Part shown: positions 38,001-44,429 of the stretch, in pieces | How the letters are laid out: every line of letters starts with the position of its first letter | Numbering within the stretch: the first letter of the stretch is position 1 | Position numbers and translations under genes: made by a program | From: Strongylocentrotus droebachiensis | Lineage: Eukaryota; Echinodermata; Echinoidea; Camarodonta; Strongylocentrotidae | DNA length: 64,000 nt | Direction of reading: 5' to 3' | Assembly (NCBI GenBank): GCA_035222895.1 | Contig: JAVYIG010000098.1 | Coordinates: forward strand, 1-64,000 | The notes under the pieces: generated by a model | Seen by the model: only the letters and a program-made list of their open reading frames with translations | Told to the model about the DNA's origin: nothing | Database searches by the model: none

Positions 38001-41000
38001 AATTTTCTCTCTGATGAAAAAAGCATTGGAAATTTATCATGTAAGCAGGATTTCTTCCTCTTTATTTAAGAAGATAACCACATGTGATAAAAAAAAATGT
38101 ATCAAGAACTACTTTTATCCTCGGTCACAACGCCAAACCGATTCCAAGCTAACTCCAACTGATCGACTCTTGGACATTGATGGTTATGTGGATGCTAAAG
38201 CCGGGGTAATAATTATGGAGCGCTAAGAATATCATTTTTTTACAGACATGAGCGCCATACAAGAACCAACTATCTAAATTGTTAGGTCCACTGTATGCTA
38301 GTCGGTGTGACTGAGATATTATAGATATTTTATCGACATTTCGGATTCCCAGGATAATCAATTACAATTTACCACAACTGCAATGTAAGGACTTGCTCAG
38401 ATATGAAGGGGCACAACCACGGCGTTCCTTTTTTTATGGTGATTTAAACTGTGGGCTTACAAGCTTCACTTTTCTGAATCTTAGAACACATACTTTGGTG
38501 AGTACGCACAGGACATTTGTTGTGCGCAGTTGCCATTCATTTTTACTTTAAAAAAAAAAGAAAACCGTGGTGGTTAACATCTGAATGGGCCTTAACGGTA
38601 CGATGAATAGTTTATTATGGAGTAAGAAATTACCTTGTGATAATTTGTTTGCAAGCGAGCTAAGGTCTTCCCTTCGTAGTATTCCCACAAGGGCACGACG
38701 GCAATTAGAACCATCAGTTTGTTTTATTTTCCACATGCATAAGATTTCGAAGACAGCTGCATGGACGTCTAGGAGGTGCTTTGACAGAATGTTTTTACTT
38801 CGTGCACGCGTGAACCCCAATGTAATGCACAAAGTGGTGTAATATTCGGGAGGTACGTCATGTGCCAGTGACAGCAGCTCTTTTTCTTGTAAAGGACCAA
38901 TGGATCTGATGGAGACAAAAGGACGACAACATCGAAATTATGACGATCGTAATTGTGTATTAAATATATTGCTTTTTCGTCTTTTAAAACTTCTATTCCA
39001 TTTTATATGTTTTAATGAGTCATATTTAGTCTGATAAGCGAATACATACTTTGGTTTAAAAATTGAACTGTTCAAGACTTCTTGAATGTGTCAACTCATC
39101 AGAATTACAATGTGATGTGCATGTATATTATTTAAAAGTTATACCAATTAAAATACACCTTAGTTATCGCCAAATGTATAGGATCGAAATTAGAAGCAAG
39201 CAGAAAGGTTGAGTTTGGGTACAGGTGCCCCCTGAAAAAAAAATAACCTGTCGTTATACTCCATCTCTTGTCATCAACCTACTGAACCTACTCAACCAAA
39301 CCCATTTTAATATCCATTAGGCCTACTATTGGAGAATTGCTATGATTAGGAGACTAAATTTGAAAATAGCCTACCTATCCAAGGGCCCAGGGTTCATCTC
39401 TACATCCCCCGCCTGTATTAAAAGTAACTCAGAAGAGATCGTAGCCGTCTTCTTGATGTCAGCCCCACTTGTCTGGAAAAAGTAAGTGTGCATCATTTCC
39501 TTTACAGCAGGTTCTTTTAAAGAGCTGTCCTTTTTGTTGGTTGATTTAGGGGAACTCCTACTGCGTCTGATGGTGGATTCGGAAGGAGCCTTGTTTTCTG
39601 TAGTGGTAGAAGCTTGAGTTTTGTTGTATTTGATGGTAGCTTTAATTATGGTATTATTGATGGTAAATTCATTTACAGTGTTGTTGTCCTTGATTGGAGA
39701 TACTGGTGAAGTGCTTTTGCCTTTGGTGGTAGATTCAGTCAGAGACTTCTCTTTGGGGGTCAATTCTTTGGGAGTGTTGTTTTCTTTGATGGTAGATTCA
39801 ATTGGAGAGTTGTTCTCCTTGATGGTAGATTCAGTTGGAGAGTTGTTCTCCTTGATGGTAGATTCAGTTGGAGAGCTGTTCTCCTTGATGGTAGATTCAG
39901 TTGGAGAGTTGTTCTCCTTGATGGTAGATTCAGTTGGAGAGTTGTTCTCCTTGATGGTAGATTCAGTTGGAGAGTTGTTCTCCTTGATGGTAGATTCAAT
40001 TGGAGAGTTGTTCTCCTTGATGGTAGATTCAATTGGAGAGTTGTTCTCCTTGATGGTAGATTCAGTTGGAGAGTTGTTCTCCTTGATGGTAGATTCAGTT
40101 GGAGAGTTGTTCTTCTTGATGGTAGATTCAATTGGAGAGTTGTTCTCCTTGATGGTAGATTCAGTTGGAGAGTTGTTCTTCTTGATGGTAGATTCAATTA
40201 GAGAGTTGTTCTCCTTGATGGTAGATTCAATTGGAGAGTTGTTCTCCTTGATGGTAGAGTCAATTGGAGAGTTGTTCTCCCTGATGGTAGATTCAGTTGG
40301 AGAGTTGTTCTTCTTGATGGTAGATTCAATTGGAGAGTTGTTCTCCTTGATGGTAGATTCAGTTGGAGAGTTGTTCTCCTTGATGGTAGATTCAGTTGGA
40401 GAGCTGTTCTCCTTGATGGTAGATTCAGTTGGAGAGTTGTTCTCCTTGATGGTAGATTCAGTTGGAGAGTTGTTCTCCTTGATGGTAGATTCAGTTGGAG
40501 AGTTGTTCTCCTTGATGGTAGATTCAGTTGGAGAGTTGTTCTCCTTGATGGTAGATTCAGTTGGAGAGTTGTTCTCCTTGATGGTAGATTCAATTGGAGA
40601 GTTGTTCTCCTTGATGGTAGATTCAGTTAGAGAGTTGTTCTCCTTGATGGTAGATTCAATTGGAGAGTTGTTCTCCTTGATGGTAGATTCAATTGGAGAG
40701 TTGTTCTCCTTGATGGTAGATTCCATTGGAGAGTTGTTCTCCTTGATTGTAGATTCAGTTGGAGAGTTGTTCTCCTTGATGGTAGATTCAGTTGGAGAGT
40801 TGTTCTCCTTGATGGTAGATTCAGTTGGAGAGTTGTTCTTCTTGATGGTAGATTCAATTGGAGAGTTGTTCTCCTTGATAGTAGATTCAGTTGGAGAGTT
40901 GTTCTTCTTGATGGTAGATTCAATTGGAGAGTTGTTCTCCTTGATGGTAGATTCAATTGGAGAGTTGTTCTCCTTGATGGTAGATTCAATTGGAGAGTTG

Positions 41001-43261
41001 TTCTCCCTGATGGTAGATTCAATTGGAGAGTTGTTCTCCCTGATAGTAGATTCAATTGGAGAGTTGTTCTCCTTGATGGTAGATTCAGTTGGAGAGTTGT
41101 TCTCCTTGATGGTAGATTCCATTGGAGAGTTGTTCTCCTTGATGGTAGATTCAATTGGAGAGTTGTTCTCCTTGATGGTAGATTCAATTGGAGAGTTGTT
41201 CTCCTTGATGGTAGATTCAATTGGAGAGTTGTTCTCCTTGATGGTAGATTCAGTTGGAGAGTTGTTCTCCTTGATGGTAGATTCAATTGGATAGTTGTTC
41301 TCCTTGATGGTAGATTCAATTGGAGAGTTGTTCTCCTTGATGGTAGATTCAATTTGAGAGTTGTTCTTCTTGATGGTAGATTCAATTGGAGAGTTGTTCT
41401 CCTTGATGGTAGAGTCAATTGGAGAGTTTTTCTCCTTGATGGTAGATTCAATCGGAGAGTTGTTCTCCTTGATGGTAGATTCAATTGGAGAGTTGTTCTC
41501 CTTGATGGTAGATTCAATTGGAGAGTTGTTCTCCTTGATGGTAGATTCAATTGGAGAGTTGTTCTCCTTGATGGTAGATTCAATTGGAGGGTTGTTCTCC
41601 ATGATGGTAGATTCAATTGGAGAGTTGTTCTCCTTGATGGTAGATTCAATTGGAGAGTTGTTCTCCTTGATGGAAGATTCAGTTGGAGAGTTGTTCTCCC
41701 TGATGGTAGATTCAGTTGGAGAGTTGTTCTCCTTGATGGTAGATTCAGTTGGAGAGTTGTTCTTCTTGATGGTAGATTCAATTGGAGAGTTGTTCTCCTT
41801 GATGGTAGATTCAGTTAGAGAGTCGTTCTCCTTGATGGTAGATTTAATTGGAGAGTTGTTCTCCTTGATGGTAGATTTAATTGGAGAGTTGTTCTCCTTG
41901 ATGGTAGATTCAATTGGAGAGTTTATCTCTTTGATGGTAGATCCAGTTGTAGTGGTGTTCTCTGTAATGTTATATTCATTTGGAGAATCGTTTTCTTTGA
42001 TTGGAGATTCATTGATGGTGTTGTTATCTTTTAGAGTATATTTGGTTGGAGTAATGTTCTCTTTGCTAGTAGATTCACTTAGGGAGTAGTCCTTTTTAAT
42101 ATTCGATTCAGCTAGAGGGTTGTTTGCATTAATGGTAGTTTCAGTTGCAGTCTTTTTCTTTTTGGAGGTTTTTCTCTTTGATGTTAGTCTTTTTCCCTCT
42201 TGTGTTTTTCTCTTTGACGATTTGTCTGTCAAGCTAGAAACATTGTCGATATGACATTCTTTTGGAGCGACTCTGCCTTTGATTGTAGATTCAGGTAGCG
42301 TGCTGTTCCCTCTGGTGGTAAATTCAGTTGTGGTTTTATTCTCTTTGATGGTTTTTCTCTTTGATTCTTTTGATTTTGATTGTTTTCTCTCTGATGGTCC
42401 ATCTCTGATTGTGGAGGGAGTGTTGCTCTCATTGATGGTAGCATTCGTTGGATTGTGGTTGCATTCGTTGGTAGATTCAGTTGTAGTTTTCTTCTCTTTG
42501 ATTCTGGAATCACTTAGAGTGTTGTTCTTTCCAATGGCAGATTCGGTATGAGTGTGGTTGTATTTTGTTTTAGATTCAGTTTGAGTGTTTCTGCCCTTGA
42601 TGGCAGATTCAGTTAGAGTGTTGTTCGCTCTGATGATACATTCAACTTTTTCGTTCTCATCCCCGATTAATACGAGATTATCTTGGAAGTCCTCATATAT
42701 TTGTATTACGTATGACAAAACAATGTAGGCCAAACTGCTGCACATGATAGTTATCATAAGACATGTACTCCTCGAAGATTCACCACTCCACTGCAGAAAA
42801 GGCTTGTAACTTTCTAGTAAATGTGAGAAATCAAAGACGAAGAAGAAGATGAAGGATAACATTAAAGAGAACAATGACAGCAACAGGGTGAAGAAAAATG
42901 GGAATGTAGAGTCAGTTCCATTGCTCTGTTGATATGTTGTAGATTCCGTTTGAGTTGTGTTCTCTTTAATTGTAGATTCATTTCTACTGCTGTCCTCTTT
43001 ATGAGAATCATTCGTGGTGTCGTTTTTAATGATATTAGATTCATTTGGGGCATTGTCCACTTCCACACACGAGTCATTTTGCTTGGGCTCGCATTCATCT
43101 TCTGATTTTCCCTTCTTTTCAAGGAGCCTAGTTTCCAATAACTTGAGTAGCCGGATTCTCTCCATCAATAACTTTTCTTTTCGCTCTTTTATGTCGTTTT
43201 CCCTGACCAAATGTATGAATCTTCCTATCCGCACCCGCCATTCACATATTGAAACAGGCAT
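13040..43261 (-). CDS. 2A-linked repeat membrane protein + Death-NACHT-LRR receptor (NLR), 18 exons
   Basis: Spliced minus-strand gene assembled by hand from GT-AG boundaries: 43261-39375, 38905-38634, 37619-37587, 37212-35654, 35244-35083, 34189-34022, 32607-32440, 31040-30640, 29615-29543, 28199-28047, 27591-27406, 25696-25517, 24669-24490, 22793-22599, 20168-19989, 18802-18626, 14545-14351, 13222-13040. Every junction keeps frame, including the non-symmetric ones (2+1, 1+2 and 2+1 nt). The first 1,295 codons give a two-pass membrane protein with an 11-residue repeat; the last coding residues of exon 1 are a 2A motif. About 1,489 codons follow: Death, NACHT and an LRR solenoid. NLRs are cytosolic sensors that oligomerise through NACHT and recruit Death-domain partners. 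The 3-prime exon is not identified. Alternative: exon 1 and the rest could be separate transcripts, but the phase match and 2A argue against that. Confidence 0.8.
13223..14350. other. NLR intron 17
   Basis: AT-rich intron with an (AT)n run at 13,878-13,896 and a poly-T/ATTT tract near 14,120 that resembles a degenerate LINE tail. No exon-like sequence. Confidence 0.6.
14351..14545 (-). CDS. NLR exon 17, LRR cassette
   Basis: 65 codons, phase 0-0. Begins IEKVCIDGCNLDKNNPRAS, ends FYHELARQASSSK; donor GTAATT, acceptor TCTCAACAG. Closest in wording to exon 18 (both LLPCL instead of LQPCL). Confidence 0.8.
14623..15158. mobile_element. MITE with TA target duplication and internal tRNA-like segment
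   Basis: Perfectly recognisable inverted ends: CACTGTCGCTCATAAAGTTGG at left, its complement at 15,138-15,158, each flanked by TA, as for Tc1/mariner elements. The interior at 14,838-14,893 has TGGTTCAGTGACAAAG and GGATCAAAACC, resembling tRNA A and B boxes. Related copies at 31,676-31,957 and 49,475-49,975. Confidence 0.85.
15361..15862. mobile_element. TTAA-flanked MITE carrying a nested smaller MITE
   Basis: Ends AGGAGAACTAACCCCAAA and TTTGGGGTTAGTTCTCCT are inverted repeats, both flanked by TTAA, the target site of piggyBac-type elements. A second, decayed copy without the nested insertion is visible at about 33,229-33,735. Confidence 0.8.
15702..15842. mobile_element. Nested GGTCACAAA-type MITE
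   Basis: Same family as 2,278-2,418 in inverse orientation, inserted in the TTAA element. Ends ACGGTCACAAAGG and ATTTGTGACCGAG. Confidence 0.75.
16010..16350 (-). mobile_element. Probable tRNA-derived SINE
   Basis: On the minus strand, GGCTCAGTGGTAGAGC (A-box-like) and GGATTCGAAAAG (B-box-like) lie about 30 nt apart at 16,293-16,346, followed by a body of short repeats built on GTCTACT, ATGGTCTA and AACCAGTTCGTC. The body matches 52,050-52,216. The two promoter boxes plus a dispersed copy suggest a SINE; the tail is unclear. Confidence 0.5.
16747..18409 (+). pseudogene. CR1-like reverse transcriptase, frameshifted
   Basis: Frame 1 (to about 17,500) has the thumb/finger motifs ENPKAFWSYVKTKT, NKSQGPDGLHPRLLQ, NYRPVSLTCV, HGFVAGRSCTTHL and DFMKAFDSVPH (first catalytic Asp). 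Frame 2 (from about 17,497) continues with [20 protein letters not shown] and KLFADDTKLY (catalytic FADD), then GLVRSVLEYGQAAW and a C-terminal FFSNRVVDTWNSL. The frames meet near 17,500 where a stretch normally lying between the AFDSV and SGIPQG boxes is missing, so an internal deletion caused the shift. Lacking its endonuclease and one frame, it cannot move on its own. Confidence 0.9.
16747..18605 (+). mobile_element. 5-prime-truncated CR1-like LINE
   Basis: RT coding sequence without an endonuclease, ending in short tandem repeats AAGTAAAGTAAAGTAAGT (18,575-18,602), as CR1-like LINEs do. It lies opposite to the NLR gene between LRR exons 16 and 17. Confidence 0.85.
18626..18802 (-). CDS. 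NLR exon 16, LRR cassette
   Basis: 59 codons, phase 0-0, acceptor CATCAG, donor GTGAG. VQKLSIGRCNLTGNK, RDLAKFLCLQPCLTDLTI, FYQELARLASSSK. The LINE above ends only about 20 bp below the donor. Confidence 0.85.
19074..19375. mobile_element. MITE with ~60-bp inverted ends
   Basis: GGTGTTTCATAAAGAGTTCG at left pairs with CGAACAGCTTTATGAAACAC at right; the arms extend through ACTTTACGAACGACTTGTATATGA. The symmetric 300-bp body is AT-rich. Confidence 0.85.
19440..19900. repeat. Intron module shared between LRR cassettes
   Basis: The same roughly 450-bp intron text (TTTCACCTCGAAAATGGATA, AACAATGTTGATTTCTATTGTGA type, then AAGATCGATTTACAA and GGTGTATGCAC) recurs at about 22,140-22,560, 24,050-24,470, 25,060-25,500 and 26,330-26,660. 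It shows that whole exon-plus-intron units were duplicated. Confidence 0.8.
19989..20168 (-). CDS. NLR exon 15, LRR cassette
   Basis: 60 codons, phase 0-0, acceptor CTTTTCAACAG, donor GTGGGG (weak after GT). VQKLFMGDCNLNNNDPKAS, LCLQPCLIDLTINRY, DDFYQELARLASSSK. Confidence 0.8.
20240..20890. repeat. Dispersed repeat
   Basis: Begins AAAGGGCCCATGACATCGAA. The part 20,530-20,640 (AAACGAATTCGTTTA, GCTCATTTTTCCTGATTGAGG) matches 62,384-62,495, so it is an interspersed repeat; no coding content. Confidence 0.6.
20894..21682. mobile_element. GC-rich foldback element
   Basis: Inverted ends GCTATGGTCACA and TGTAACCATAGC, followed inside by a second match (AGTAGCCTGCTCGG against CCGAGCAGGCTACT). The body is unusually GC-rich, with many GGCGGC/GCCGCC and CGGTCGC motifs that pair internally. 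It abuts a broken LRR exon. No transposase. Confidence 0.75.
21683..21777 (-). pseudogene. Truncated LRR cassette exon
   Basis: From an intact acceptor (TTTTCAACAG) the minus strand reads VKNVSIRGNLERNDPPASRD then NYHCLQAC, clearly the first half of the LRR cassette, and then stops being homologous at the edge of the GC-rich element. The second half and donor are gone, so it should be skipped in splicing. Confidence 0.75.
22599..22793 (-). CDS. NLR exon 14, LRR cassette
   Basis: 65 codons, phase 0-0, acceptor CTTTTCAACAG, donor GTGACT. VQKLCIGGCNLEKNK, RYLCLQPCLIDLAIQDGS, EFYHELSRLACFSK; slightly longer hypervariable middle than its neighbours. Confidence 0.85.
23100..23800. repeat. Unclassified insertion in an LRR intron module
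   Basis: Interrupts the shared intron module. Rich in recurring phrases around AACTCGTTCTCA, ACTAGTTC and GTTCATAAACAG; ends show a possible short inverted repeat (TGGACGGGGTAGAA against TTTCCCCGTCCCC). I cannot assign a family. Confidence 0.35.
24490..24669 (-). CDS. NLR exon 13, LRR cassette
   Basis: 60 codons, phase 0-0, acceptor CTTTTCAACAG. The donor is AAG followed by GTCATT, weaker than in sister exons (usually GTGA). ITKLCILSCQQGRNDPSSS, LCLQPCLTDLTINGYDGY, DDFYQELARLATSTK. Confidence 0.8.
25517..25696 (-). CDS. NLR exon 12, LRR cassette
   Basis: 60 codons, phase 0-0, acceptor TTTTTTAACAG, donor GTGATT. VQKLSIRVSDLERNTPSAS, LCLQPCLTDLTINGYNG, DDFYQEIAGLAPSSK. Confidence 0.85.
25697..27405. 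other. NLR intron 11 with an extra intron-module copy
   Basis: Contains the cassette intron module twice (about 25,800-26,100 and 26,330-26,660) but no exon follows the second copy, so a cassette exon has probably been lost here. A poly-G run lies near 26,822. Confidence 0.55.
27406..27591 (-). CDS. NLR exon 11, LRR cassette
   Basis: 62 codons, phase 0-0, acceptor CTTTAAACAG, donor GTGATT. IQKLYLQDCCLGNHDPTTS, LCLQPCLTDLTISNSNG, NDFYHEIANSSSSSK. First of the eight-copy cassette family in transcript order. Confidence 0.85.
27715..27952. repeat. GC-rich insertion with GGTCACA/TGTGACC phrases
   Basis: A GC-rich island (GCCACGGCCGCCGCAGGG to GACCGCCGCGGCAAATGTGACC) in an AT-rich intron, with repeated ATGTGACCG phrases and imperfect internal inverted pairing. 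Likely a MITE related in style to 20,894-21,682, but its ends are not clear. Confidence 0.4.
28047..28199 (-). CDS. NLR exon 10, LRR
   Basis: 51 codons, phase 0-0, acceptor GTTACAG, donor GTAGTT. AQKHLTCKKMSASLVDALC, SIQELILTYATIFPDAWF: an LRR-type beta-strand pattern (LxxLxL) different from the distal cassette family. Confidence 0.75.
28976..29050. repeat. (CT)n microsatellite
   Basis: TCTCTCTCTCTCG/CTTTCT tract in an NLR intron. Confidence 0.9.
29241..29298. repeat. Short perfect-type hairpin
   Basis: TCTGTTGGGAGCCAGAGGA and its near-exact complement TCCTCTGGCTCTCAACAGA surround about 20 nt with ACAAATAATACAAATAATT. On the order of a 19-bp stem; could fold as an RNA hairpin on either strand. 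Confidence 0.7.
29543..29615 (-). CDS. NLR exon 9, 73-bp LRR exon
   Basis: Acceptor GTCTGTGCAG, donor GTTAAG. Reads C + VTHCYTDEEIDHIVSAIN MENRMK. It is 73 bp long; the preceding exon is 401 bp, and together they make 474 bp (158 codons), so this exon exactly restores phase 0 for exon 10. That arithmetic is the main support. Confidence 0.65.
29690..30350. other. NLR intron 8, low-complexity part
   Basis: Poly-T, poly-G (30,099-30,117) and poly-C runs with TAAATCAATCAAATC phrases; a region of repeats typical of decayed insertions, no exon. Confidence 0.5.
30640..31040 (-). CDS. NLR exon 8, long LRR exon
   Basis: 401 bp, phase 0 in, phase 2 out. Acceptor TTTTTTACATAG, donor GTAAGA. Reads VAACGHSICKLHINHRFLSD at the start, then PNVEHLSFTSLQTVSPDIVE, a charged insertion (NDNTKEDEE) and FPRLTNLEFHNLVIGNN ... 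SLKQHHNLKNL: several LRR strands in one exon. Confidence 0.8.
31500..31675 (-). mobile_element. LINE 3-prime-end fragment
   Basis: AATTCAATTCAATTAATTTT, TTTGCACATTTGATAAAAAT and GGCCAAATGCCTATCAAAGG on the plus strand resemble the 3-prime UTR and AATTG tail of CR1/L2-like LINEs read on the minus strand. No coding part remains. Confidence 0.4.
31676..31957. mobile_element. Right half of the TA-flanked MITE
   Basis: Matches 14,880-15,158 closely (AGGATCAAAACCGTGTCGAT ... GAGCGACAGTG, then TA); the left half is missing. Confidence 0.85.
32440..32607 (-). CDS. NLR exon 7, LRR
   Basis: 56 codons, phase 0-0, acceptor CCATTATAG, donor GTGAGT. VERLSLISMEISEEHGSRN, FLNNIPRMRDLTLQDNRFDG, FYTELASGACSVE. 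Sister of exon 6 (34,022-34,189); exon and flanks are duplicated. Confidence 0.85.
32608..34021. other. NLR intron 6 with a decayed TTAA MITE
   Basis: Holds a degenerate copy of the TTAA element (about 33,229-33,735: GATGCTTCCTTCCCTGGTG, TTGCCAGAACGCAAATCGCA, TTTGGGGTTAGATTTCC). A CT/TTCC tract follows at 33,820-33,910. No exon. Confidence 0.55.
34022..34189 (-). CDS. NLR exon 6, LRR
   Basis: 56 codons, phase 0-0, donor GTGAGC, acceptor CATCATAG. VERLSLKLMEISDEHASHK, FLNNLPRLKDLTLQDNRFDG, FYTELASGACSVE. Near-duplicate of exon 7. Confidence 0.85.
34541..34910. mobile_element. MITE with GCGTTCATGCTT inverted ends
   Basis: GGCCGCGTTCATGCTT at left and AAGCATGAACGCGCC at right; interior repeats of GCGTTTACGATGAGCG/TTTACAATTGTAAACGCG also pair. 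Non-coding 370-bp element in an NLR intron. Confidence 0.8.
35083..35244 (-). CDS. NLR exon 5, first LRR after NACHT
   Basis: 54 codons, phase 0-0, acceptor TATTTTTAG, donor GTATAG. ETLILSRRSCGPTVSRDLAD, STALTALEFNGTALHDDFYG. The SRDLAD...LxxLxF...DDFY layout is an early form of the distal cassette pattern. Confidence 0.75.
35654..37212 (-). CDS. NLR exon 4, NACHT ATPase
   Basis: 1,559 bp, opening phase 1, closing phase 0. Acceptor TTACTTACTCAG, donor ATG followed by GTGAGA. The NACHT motifs are complete: Walker A GEGGVGKTTF (about 36,917-36,943), Walker B VFIIFDGLDEYEG (about 36,690-36,725), sensor-like VLVTTRPW (about 36,592-36,613), and the winged-helix motif FPHKLFQEYLAGMYLA near 35,990-36,030. 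NACHT binds ATP/dATP and drives oligomerisation. If the donor is not used, the frame continues only 13 codons (VRAVEKLLKNAPT) to a TAA, which would make an LRR-less form. Confidence 0.92.
37587..37619 (-). CDS. NLR exon 3, 33-bp linker
   Basis: Acceptor TTCAATACAG, donor GTGAGT; encodes (G)TSHHQETTQE. It opens and closes in the same phase (1-1), so it could be skipped without changing frame, a plausible cassette for alternative splicing. Confidence 0.65.
37620..38633. other. NLR intron 2
   Basis: AT-rich intron, no exon or repeat family recognised. A CGGTCACAACGCC / AGTCGGTGTGACTG pair (38,122 and 38,296-38,311) hints at an eroded MITE but is too weak to call. Confidence 0.4.
38634..38905 (-). 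CDS. NLR exon 2, Death domain
   Basis: 272 bp. Acceptor with a long pyrimidine tract (TTGTCGTCCTTTTGTCTCCA, then TCAG), donor GTAATT. Reads SIGPLQEKELLSLAHDVPPE, ITLGFTRARSKNILSKH, VHAAVFEILCMWKIKQTDGS and RALVGILRREDLSSLANKL. The LGF-x-I-x(n)-ILxxWK-x-GS-x-LxxILxxxDL-x-LA pattern is that of Death domains, which sit N-terminal to NACHT in sea-urchin NLRs and recruit adaptors by Death-Death contact. One base (A) completes the split Arg codon from the 2A exon. Confidence 0.85.
38906..39374. other. NLR intron 1
   Basis: A 469-bp AT-rich intron; donor GTAGGC, acceptor CATCAG. Nothing else in it. Confidence 0.7.
39375..43261 (-). CDS. NLR exon 1: two-pass membrane repeat protein ending in a 2A peptide
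   Basis: ATG at 43,261 (MPVSICEWRVRIGRF) after a likely 5-prime UTR acceptor at about 43,310 (CTTGTTATTAG). Residues 20-60 are charged and probably helical/coiled coil. Hydrophobic segments lie at about 119-145 (TFPFFFTLLLSLFSLMLSFI...) and 166-188 (TCLMITIMCSSLAYIVLSYV). Residues about 200-440 are a degenerate form, and about 440-1,164 a nearly perfect form, of the 11-residue repeat ESTIKENNSPI/T. Then comes SSELLLIQAGDVEMNPGP, LD and the split Arg. No known enzymatic domain. The repeat is rich in Ser/Thr, so heavy modification is possible; the topology is not determined. Confidence 0.8.
39383..39430 (-). other. 2A ribosome-skipping sequence
   Basis: SELLLIQAGDVEMNPGP fits the 2A consensus D-V/I-E-x-N-P-G-P with the usual hydrophobic helix before it. 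In known 2As the ribosome fails to join the final Gly and Pro, releases the upstream protein, and continues from Pro. Here the release point lies 4 codons before the Death-domain exon, so the NLR would begin with Pro. Confidence 0.88.
39770..41940. repeat. 33-bp coding minisatellite, about 65 copies
   Basis: The unit TTGGAGAGTTGTTCTCCTTG + ATGGTAGATTCAG (33 bp) is tandemly repeated with few point differences. 33 is a multiple of 3, and the unit has no stop in several frames on both strands, which is why long spurious frames appear on the plus strand. Confidence 0.95.
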
Positions 43262-43309
43262 GTTGTATTTGTCTAGGAATCAAGCTTCTGATTAACTGGT
43301 GTTCGTATC

Positions 43310-43737
43310 CTAATAACAAGAAAAGAGATAACATGTACATGTTAACAAACGTATCAATTCATTGTAAAATAAAGTAAAAACTGGTATTGTGGTTAAAACG
43401 TATACATTACATATGTTATTAGGCCTGCACTCCTCACTATGAATATGACGGACAAAGAAAGAGGACAAAATATACGGTTCCTCATTCCACCCTCAACAAT
43501 TGCTGTGGTAGACAAAAGAACATCCCTTCCCTGCTAAGGTGTCACATGAGGAACTGTATATTTTATGCGCACGCGGCATACTAGTACCCTGCTATAGTAC
43601 CGTACTAGATTTAGGAAAATCAAGGTTGACGCATTCTCGATCGCCGACTGAGACGACGTGACGCATGCGCAGTGCCTTAAAATGATGTCACACGTTGCAG
43701 TCAAAGCTGTCGACGTGAAAATCTAAAAGTCCCTAAT
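43310..43737 (-). promoter_or_regulatory. Probable 5-prime UTR intron of the NLR
   Basis: Lies between the ATG-bearing exon (acceptor at 43,310) and the duplicated upstream block. No coding exon found. A 5-prime non-coding exon is inferred, not seen. Confidence 0.35.
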
Positions 43738-44325
43738 GATGTCATTCACTGCCTTTGCTTCGGGTGCTCTGCGGGTTATTTCGACGTAATAATAATCAAG
43801 AATAATGAACTATAAACTGCTGTTTAACAAGTCTAACGATAAAGTCCTTGAGAGCAGTCCGTGTTCAGCGGAGCATGCAGCTCAAACTGGTGTAAGTTGC
43901 GATAATGGTGAGACTTTAAACGTGAACGTTTTGAATAATAATTCCAGCCAAATTCTGAAATGTCCGGCTCTTATTGCATTGATATCACCTAATTTGCCAA
44001 ATCCCATACAACTTGCTTGAGTTTATATAGAAAGTAGGATAGTTCTCGAATGTCGACTCCCTGTTCCGAATAGGCCGACATGCATGCAGAGCATACGAGG
44101 AAGTAGTAACAAACAGCGTCAGGAAATCCACTTGAACACGATCAAGTTATGAAAATGAAAGAAATGTAACAATGCCTCGCATAGTTACACGCATGGTTTA
44201 ATGATTTCCTATTGATTTGTATTTGTGACAGGGTTCAAAGCCCTGGTTCATTGTTGCACGTGGGGTCTCTCGGCTATATTTAGTTTTCAAACAAGAAACT
44301 GATTTTAATCCACATTGTTGTCCAC

Positions 44326-44340
<15 letters not shown>
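43738..44340. repeat. Upstream-region duplication, copy 1
   Basis: About 600 bp homologous, in the same orientation, to 50,048-50,640 (shared ATTTCGACGTAATAATA, GAATGTCGACTCCC, AACAAACAGCGTCA, ATGAAAATGAAA). Only this copy has a TATA-like box on the minus strand (CTATATAAAC, near 44,022-44,031), placed suitably for an NLR 5-prime exon around 43,990. Ends in a GA/GT microsatellite (44,322-44,430). Confidence 0.7.
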
Positions 44341-44358
<18 letters not shown>

Positions 44359-44388
44359 AAGAGATATAGAGCGGGGTAGAGAGAGAGG

Positions 44389-44429
<41 letters not shown>

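Noticed and set aside
39621-42089. Long open frames on the plus strand and in other minus frames across the minisatellite (up to 557 codons)
   Set aside because: They follow from a 33-bp unit without stops in several frames. Only the minus frame continues into non-repeated sequence with membrane segments and the 2A motif, and only it splices in phase.
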